A DNA stretch of 64,000 nt, taken from positions 365,050-429,049 of the forward strand of contig JAJEKV010000106.1 in NCBI GenBank assembly GCA_021234155.1, written 5' to 3'. The number at the start of each line of letters is the position of its first letter. Within the stretch, counting starts at the first letter, position 1. Positions 57,016-64,000 of the stretch are shown here, piece by piece. The DNA comes from Isoetes taiwanensis (lineage: Eukaryota > Streptophyta > Lycopodiopsida > Isoetales > Isoetaceae). The position numbers and the translations under genes were made by a program. The notes under the pieces were generated by a model that saw nothing but the letters and a program-made list of their open reading frames with translations, was not told where the DNA came from and ran no database searches.

Positions 57016-58075
57016 TTAATCTAGACATAAATCGACATGCGGCGAGCCGACTTCGGAGGTGACCTTGTCGTCCCATTGCTCCATGAACTGTGGGTACTGC
57101 CTTATCAGGTCCTTCTTAAGTACCCATGTCGCGTCTTCCACCGGCAAGTGTTTCCACTTGACCCAATAATGGAGGAACTCTGATTTCCTTGTCTTCTTGA
57201 TCGCCTTTTCAAGGATCAAGTCTGGGACTATCTCTAGCTGCTCTTCTATCATTTCCAACAATGTTGGCGTGTCCAAGACTTCTTCTGGGTTTGGAATATG
57301 CTTCTGTCGCAAACTCACGTGGAAGACTTTATGAATTTTCAGGTGCGCTGGCAGCTCTAACTTGTAGGATTGATTACCTACTCTCTTGGCTATTCTGAAA
57401 GGGCCAGCCCACCTTGGCGCAAGCTTCTTACAATTTCCGATGCGGAGCTTTGCCTGCTTTACTTTGATCTTGAGCCAGACGTTGTCGCCAACCTAGAACT
57501 CTCTGACCGTCCGGTGCTTGTTGGCGACGCTCTTTTGTCGACTCCTTGCTGCGAGAAGATATCCTCGGACCTCTTCTACCAGCTGCTGCATGTCGGCCAA
57601 CGTTTGCTGTGAAACCTCTACCTTTGACACAGGATTGTGCCAAGTGTCTGGAGTTAGACATTGGTAGCCGTAGTTGATCATGAACGGCGAAATCTGGAAT
57701 GATTCCTGCTTGGTGCTATTATAAGCGAACTCAACCAAGTGAATGTAATCTTCCCACTTACTCTGCTTGTTCCAGACATAGTTTCTTAGCATATCTTCCA
57801 AGATTCTGTTGGTCCGTTCTGTTTGCCCATCCGTCTGAAGATGATTGGTCGTGGTCATGGACAGCTTGGGCTGGATCGTTGCAAAAAGATCCTGCCAAAA
57901 GGCACTCATGAACTTCGGGTCTCTGTCGGAGATGATCTCTCTCGGTATACCATGGAACCTGAAGATTTCCTTTGTGAAGAGAGTCGCCAGATTCGAGGTC
58001 ATGTGGTTGGTGGTCTGCAAGGCACAAAGTGTGCCATCTTCGACAGCTTGTCGACCACGACCATCAGACAAGATT
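57016..58075 (-). pseudogene. Gypsy element A: integrase core, integrase C-terminus and chromodomain
   Basis: 5'-truncated pol of a chromodomain-bearing Ty3/Gypsy element. Starts within integrase at LMVVVDKLSKMAHFVPC, shifts frame once near 58,010, then has the second Asp in REIISDRDPKFMSAFWQDLF and the Glu in DGQTERTNRILEDML. It continues through FMINYGYQCLTPDTWH, one TAG stop (about 57,493), DNVWLKIKVKQAKLRIG, a GPF box in LAPRWAGPFRIAKRV, and finally the chromodomain LHYWVKWKHLPVEDATWV. Only one stop separates integrase from the chromodomain, so decay is mild. The break at about 58,075 removes everything upstream. Confidence 0.93.
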
Positions 58076-60429
58076 ATATCTATGGTTTTAATTATCATAC
58101 ACAAGAATTAAGCATGTGCTTCTTATTCTCTTCCTCGGGGTTTGCATTACCCTTAGAAGTATATACCTACGATGCACTTACGTATCCATGAAATTATTAT
58201 TTTTTTTTTTACAAGGACCCTGAAGGTCGTACACCTATCCTTGAAAGGAATTACATCCTTACCACGGTTTAGTTAAGATCTTAAATAAGCATTACCCTGG
58301 AATCTTGCATGATTCTTGACTCCTTTAATGCATGCAGTTAAGTTAACTATCTTAAGGTAATATTCCCACGTTAACATTATAGTAATATTGGATATATTAG
58401 TTCCAATTATTAATCACATAGCTAGGGTTTATATCATCAGATCCAAGTGTTGAATGCGTGACTCTCACTCGCCTCTTGGTTGGTGATGTATCAACCTTAT
58501 ATGTATATACTTTACAGTTGCTATACTTAAAATAAGATAGTTTCTTATTATATTTACAAGGACCTTGAAGGTTAATTACGTGTCTTTGGATGGGATTACA
58601 TCGTCCTAAAGGTTTAGTTATCATTTTATGTGATTATTCTCTTCCTTATCTCAACCAATATATCTACACAAGACAAAACTTTAGATTATCAACAAGACCT
58701 ATTAGAACGTTATAATACATGCCCTTATGTGGAGTGCTCCCAATGCACCCCACAATAATATACTTAAGATTATATGATCAATGTGGTTTTAAAGGGGTCC
58801 ACATCCTTGATTAATCTAACTAAGAGCTAGGCTACTAGTTCATTCCTAGGTATGAATGCTAGCAATTGATCACGACGTAAGGAATTTATGCTTTTCCTAT
58901 AATGGTCGATGACTTCATGCGTCCTATCATGGCGATCTGATTATGCTCTTCTCGAATGCCTACACTTGTTATCGAGATGGCATGAGGAATGACGAAATTC
59001 CTGTCATGGCTACTGGTGCAGGGGCTTTTCTTATCATGCATCCTATGACAATTAACTAGATGGTTGCTCTCTCTCCACCTTGGCTAGAGTGCACCTTCCT
59101 ATCAAGTCATCGTCGACTAACTTGGAGACGACCTGGCCGTTGCATTGCTTCTATGAATTCCGAGGTTGGTGCCTGCCTATCATGTCGAGGCCGATTAACT
59201 TAACGATGATTTTCCCCCAAGATGCAGGTAGGTTCACTCATAGATTGAGACCCTACTTTCTTCGAAAAGAAAATGGTCATGCACCCCTTCAAATGACGTT
59301 ATTCAACGCGCCCTAGCCCCTCCATTGATGTTGCACCTAACATCATAGCTATTCTCTCCCCTTAAGAGGTTACATGCTTCTTATTTAAAACGTTTAATTT
59401 ATTAGCCTTATCTAAACATATTTAAGCGCCTCACATGATGGGTGGAGCCATCATGTTTAACATATCTAAACATATTTAAGCGCCTCACATGATGGGTGGA
59501 GCCATCATGTTTAACATATCTATCCATAAAGCGATGGGTTACTAAATTATTTAGAGTAGATCGGGGAGGTTTTGACATCATGACAATTCCTTTTGTCTCA
59601 AAAGACTGTGATTAATGTACTTCTTATCTTAGATGTACCTTATATGTATTATTCCATTTTTGCCTTCTAGAGATTCCCCCTTTCGTAGTTGGCTTCTCTC
59701 TTGAAATATTCCTACCAATTGAATTGATGCCATCATAACAAGTTGGCCGGACTTGTTAGATTACTTCTTTCCATTTGATTGGATTATTCCTTGGAGGTAC
59801 TAGCTTTATACATGGTCAACAATTATCCTAGTAATGATTCCTTCTTAGCGAGGTGATCAATCTCACCAAGTGGTTTCAATATGTTGGATGTGTGTTAACA
59901 ATCGTGTATAATTTTAGTCACTCCTATGTATTTCCTTCCAAATCCTTGACGCTTAGCCCAATCTTGGGGCAATCCTTTCAACGAAGAATATCCGGCAATG
60001 CCTCCAAATCCCCTTATGGATGCTATCATCCATAAGCTTATCCTAATGGACTATATGATCCTAGCTCCTCGACCTTGGTAGAAGCTCATTCACCCCTTGC
60101 CTGCTTCCGCAAGGTAACGTTCTTCCGAGTTGCTCGAGACTTCGACCTCCTTGAAGGGTTGCTTCTCCTCGATGTAGAGGTTGACTTTCTTCATTAAGGA
60201 TCTCCCATTTCTGGTGGTTTTGATGGCGTAGTTGGCCACTTAAAATCTTCTATATCCCTTCCCAAAAAGCTTGAAGATGGTGCTGTTGAAAAGAAACATC
60301 CTCCCGTTGCTGAATTCTTCATCTTGGTGGTTAAAGGATAGCTCCGGATCCGATATTGTTGTGTCACTCCATTCGTGGACGGCTCTAGGCTCCTATAACG
60401 ATGCCCCATCGTGATACAAACCGGAGATC
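58076..60429. other. Gypsy-derived non-coding sequence; tandem repeats
   Basis: No gene. TTTACAAGGACC.TGAAGGT...TTACATC...GGTTTAGTTA appears at about 58,209 and again at about 58,551 (345-bp spacing). An exact 54-bp tandem lies at 59,411-59,522. Some words match the 3' untranslated region of element A. Confidence 0.5.
59411..59522. repeat. 54-bp tandem duplication
   Basis: TCTAAACATATTTAAGCGCC starts at 59,411 and 59,465, with the following TCACATGATGGGTGGAGCC block identical in both. Confidence 0.96.
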
Positions 60430-61605
60430 ATCCCTCAAACCAAAGATTCTGCCGTGACATGAGGCCGTCCACCTAACATCGGGCCCTTGCTAGTGGCCAA
60501 GAACCCGACGGGGAAGAATGGACGTGTCATTCATCCCGTCTCCCTCGGGATCGATCTAGCTGCGGAAGCATAAACACACATGAGCACATGACATCAATCA
60601 ACAATAACATACCCACCTCGAAGGGTGGTCCACCATATCACAGTAGCTGCAGCAACACATCAGTACATCAACATAACATGGAGAAAACCTACCCAGGCTC
60701 AGACTCTTGGGGAAAGACTGACGGCTTGGGTCTCCGGATAACAAAGCGCACGTAATTCATGGCAATTGGATTTGGCTGGCATAGAAACATGGTCGATTGG
60801 GTAGTCCACTCCATCCGCCCCTCACGTGTGCATACTTTGCGGATAGGCTGGAAAAGTATTGAGCCTCGATCAGAGTGCCGGGTTCGTGAGCCAAAGGGGC
60901 TACTTTCGGGTTGCATCTCCCCGGCTCCGATGAGAGGGGAGGAGATCACTCCCCCCCGAAGGTTCATGCCAATCACAGGAAGCTAGAGAGCTTAACCGCA
61001 GATCGACTTGAACCCCTAGAGGATGACGCATCACCCAAGAGGTGTCGAGCCCATACTGCCCGCACGCAGTGCCGTGGTATTAGGCCTAGCCCACAATGTT
61101 CCCCTGCCGCCACGCACCGGAGGGGATCAACTGCGGATCGACAAGCCCTCCCTTGTCAGCCCGGTCTAGCTCCGCCACCCACGTACCAAGGCGGCCTCTT
61201 ATGTAATAAAGCCGCATTGGTGGGAATTAATGGGCTAAACTAGGATCATACAACTACTTGGGCCGGGTCTCTACCCCCTTCCCAATACACAAGAGAGGGC
61301 GATAGAATGTCAAAACATCATCACAATGTAACTGAAAATAGTAGAATACATCTATTCTAATCTACCTAATCATACATGGTTAGGTTCCTTTGTTAGTGTC
61401 TCATATTCTTAGGCTGTAGGGGTCGCCTATAGCTAAGAATGAATACGAATCCTATCGAATGAGAGCTGAAAACTCGGACCTAACTATCGGATCAACCACT
61501 AACCCGCTTCTTGGCTGGCTCCCACTTCTGAAAAGCGTCCATCTTCGCTGGATCTCGAGGTCAGCCGGTCTTGGATCGAAGCCGCAACCTAGGGAATTCC
61601 GGGTT
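60430..61605 (-). repeat. LTR-like segment of Ty3/Gypsy element B, truncated
   Basis: Diverged homologue of the middle of LTR A: CTAGCTGCGGAAGC.TAAACA, CCAGGCTCAGACTC, GACTGACGG.TTGGGTCTCC, GTAGTCCACTCCATCCGCCC and GGGTTGCATCTCCCCG all occur in the same order in both. Clear TG...CA ends are not seen. It abuts a cut integrase at about 61,620, so a deletion joined LTR and pol. Confidence 0.75.
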
Positions 61606-61619
61606 CCTCTGCTCATCGT

Positions 61620-64000
61620 TTAAAAGGCGTGCCAAGTGTCTGGTGTCAAGCACTGATAGCCATAGTTGATCATAAATGGCGACATTTGGGATGACTCTTG
61701 CTTGGTGCTATTGTATGCAAACTCAACCAAGTAGATGAAGTCATCCCACTTTGATTGCTTGTTCCAGACATAATTCCTCAACATATCCTCAAGTATCCGA
61801 TTGGTGCGCTCCGTCTGCCCATCTGTCTGAGGGTGATAAGCCGTGCTCATCGACAATTTTGTTCCAATGGTGCTGAAGAGATCCTGCCAGAATGCACTCA
61901 TGAACTTCGAATCGCGATCAGAGATTATTTCTCTTGGCATCCCATGGAGTCTAAAAATCTCCCTTGTGAATAAGACAGCCGTGTCTAAAGCCGTGTCGGT
62001 GCTCCTGCAAGACACAAAGTTCGCCATTTTCGACAATTTGTCGACTACGACCATTAAGGCGTCTTTGCCCCTTATGGTTCTAGGGAGCCCTGTAATGAAG
62101 TCCATGCTGATTATCTCCCACTTGGAGTTTGGTACTGGCAATGGCTCTAATGCCCCTGGAATTCGTAGTTGCTCCGCTTTGGTCTGTTGACATAGCTGAC
62201 ACTCGCGTATATACCTTGCTATCTGCTTCTTCATGCCTGGCCAATAGTAACTACTTCTTATCTTGAAGTAGGTTTTCGTGAAACCTGCGTGGCCGGCTAT
62301 TGGACTGTTGTGGGTGTCATGGAGAATCAACCTTCTAACTCCAGATGATTCTGGCACACACAACTTATTCTTATGGTACAAGAGATTTCCTTCCTTCTTA
62401 AAATGTTTGAAGGTTTCTCTCTCCTTGTCTGTTCTTGTCTCCTTAGAAAGGCTTGCCCATACTTCCTGAAAGTCCTTGTCCGTTGGTAACGTTTCTTCTA
62501 TTTTCTTGCCAAACTCACTGGTGAGTGTTGATATGGCATTGCAATGCACTCTTGTTGTTAAGGGATGTCTTGACAGAGCATCCGCGCAACCACATTGAGT
62601 TTCCCCGGCTTGTACACAATCTCAAGTCGTACTCTTCCATGAACTCCATCCATCTTCTTTGCCTCAAATTCAATAATGGTTGGCGTGAAGATGTCCTGTA
62701 GACTCTGTTGGTCGGTATCTAATTGGAACTTCCTTCCCAATAGATAGTGTCTCCAGATTTTTAGAGCTCTTACCACTGCCAATAGTTCCTGATCATGTGT
62801 CGCGTAGCGAGTCTCTGCGTCGTTCATCTTCCGTGAATCGTATGCTACGACTCTTTCTTCTTGCATTAAGACTGCTCCCGTCGCAATCTTGCTAGCATCA
62901 GTTGCAACTAGCTTGTCCTTCTCTGGATCCGCAATGTTAAGGCGGGGCGGTTGTTAAGGCTTCCTTCAACTTCTCAAATCTCGCTTTGAGCCTTCTTTTG
63001 CCAATGTGTCACCCGGTCTTTTATCTTTTTCGTCTTGGTGAGGTCCGTCAAAGGTGTTTGCTATCTTAGCAAAGTTCTTGACAAACTTTCTATAATATCC
63101 GCTAAGCCCCAAAAACTTCTCACCTCGTGTATGTTCTTTGGTGCCGCCATTCAATCACCGCTTGGATCTTTAAGGATCGGGTGGAGATGCCGTCTGATAT
63201 GATATGCCCCAAGTATTCCACTCTTTTGGTTCGCGAAATGACATTTCGACAATTTAAGATAAAGCTGGTGCCTCCTCGGACTTCGAAGTACCCTCCTCAA
63301 ATCTTTGAATATGCTCCTCCGTGGATTTGCTATACACCAAAATGTCATCAAAGAACACGATAACAAACGTGTCGAGGAATTCGAAAGATATCGTTCATGA
63401 GTCTCATGAGCGTTCTGAGCATTAGATAAGCGAATGGCATCACCGTGGAATTCATAGTGGCCATATCGTCGGAACGCCGTTTTGTGGATATCTTCCTCCT
63501 TAATTCTGATTTGATGATAGCGGACCTTAAGTCTATTTTGGAAGACCACGGCACCTTGTAGCTGATCCATCGGATCATGCGCTGCGGGTAAGGCATACTT
63601 GTTCTTGATGGTGTGTTTGTTTAATTGACGGTAGTCAATACACATTCTCAAGCTTCCATCCTTCTTCTTGACGAATAAGATGGGGGCTCCGAACGGAGAG
63701 ACACTAGGCCTTATGAACCTTAGGTCTAATAGCTCTTGCAATTGCTTCTTCAATTCTATACGGTGCCTTACTTGTGGGCTTGGTGCCTGGTTCGAGTGCA
63801 ATTTCGCACTCCACTCCTCTATATGGCGGAAGCTCCTTGATTTCATCGGGGAACAAGTCATGGAACTCCTTTATTAGCTTGGCTACCTGCTTGGGTAGCT
63901 TGCTTACTGATTTATCTTCTTTATCCTCTGGCGCTTCTTCTTCGGCAAGTTCTAATTTGAAGATGTATGCAACTTGCTGCCTTTTCATGCATCTAAGTAA
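61620..64000 (-). pseudogene. Gypsy element B pol: reverse transcriptase, RNase H, integrase (runs off the edge)
   Basis: From the window edge downwards: [20 protein letters not shown] (protease/RT linker), then [20 protein letters not shown] and [18 protein letters not shown] of [13 protein letters not shown], the RT catalytic box, is readable in another frame near 63,330-63,365. RNase H follows: AYDSRKMNDAETRYATHDQE, LLAVVRALKIWRHYLLG. Integrase: zinc region HDTHNSPIAGHAGF...CQLCQQTK, first Asp in ISMDFITGLP, second in REIISDRDSKFMSAFW, Glu in DGQTERTNRILEDML, then truncated after LTPDTWH. The 309-codon integrase frame is intact, while RT and RNase H are broken by shifts near 63,150-63,850 and 62,870-62,970. 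Confidence 0.95.

Noticed and set aside
57823-58191. Plus-strand frames opposite the Gypsy integrase
   Set aside because: The minus strand encodes conserved integrase motifs; the plus frames are shadows.

Overview
This window is nuclear DNA from a land plant with a large, repeat-rich genome. The evidence is spliceosomal introns (nine in one gene), PPR genes, a plant-type organic cation transporter, a UBP6/UBP7-type deubiquitinase, and Ty1/Copia, Ty3/Gypsy (chromodomain), CACTA, PIF/Harbinger and non-LTR elements. No bacterial, viral or organellar gene order is visible. A seed-free or otherwise large-genome vascular plant such as a fern fits the impression, but that is inference only.

Layout. 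1-4.6 kb: no gene; a dispersed repeat in several copies, one interrupted by a MITE-like inverted repeat. 4.6-6.3 kb (minus): two-exon organic cation/carnitine transporter-like gene with two apparent 1-nt frameshifts. 6.7 kb: small MITE. 8.6 kb: CTC microsatellite. 9.5-10.0 kb: degenerate AGATTC-type array. 10.8-18.9 kb: probable CACTA transposon with GACG-rich subterminal blocks and one clear terminus, carrying a broken but intron-containing UBP6/7 (USP14-type) gene copy; a 442-bp MITE with 131-bp arms sits inside. 20.96 kb: left terminus of a second CACTA element. 21.8-22.3 kb (minus): non-LTR element tail. 23.8-25.75 kb (minus): ten-exon TMEM120 (TMPIT-like) membrane protein gene. 26.9-28.6 and 34.3-35.0 kb: PPR pseudogene pieces, with an eRF1 pseudogene at 31.9-33.0 kb between them. 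36.9-37.9 and 40.4-41.2 kb: two more non-LTR tails, each ending at a shared 3' motif followed by a microsatellite. 41.25-41.85 kb: Harbinger transposase remnant.

43.4-53.0 kb is the best resolved region. A full-length Copia element (43,932-52,281; 680-bp LTRs, tRNA-Met PBS, PPT, 5-bp target duplication AAAGT) splits a Myb/SANT-like domain gene on the same strand. The element has lost protease and most of integrase, and has a 3.6-kb leader holding a MITE and a higher-order AGATTC array. 54.6-64 kb: two related Ty3/Gypsy elements on the minus strand, one with a complete 3' LTR, PPT and chromodomain, the other with RT, RNase H and integrase running off the window edge.

The window is not an operon-like system; genes are independent and mostly decayed. 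Several host genes share single-base indels, partly in homopolymers, so some apparent pseudogenes may be sequence-consensus errors.
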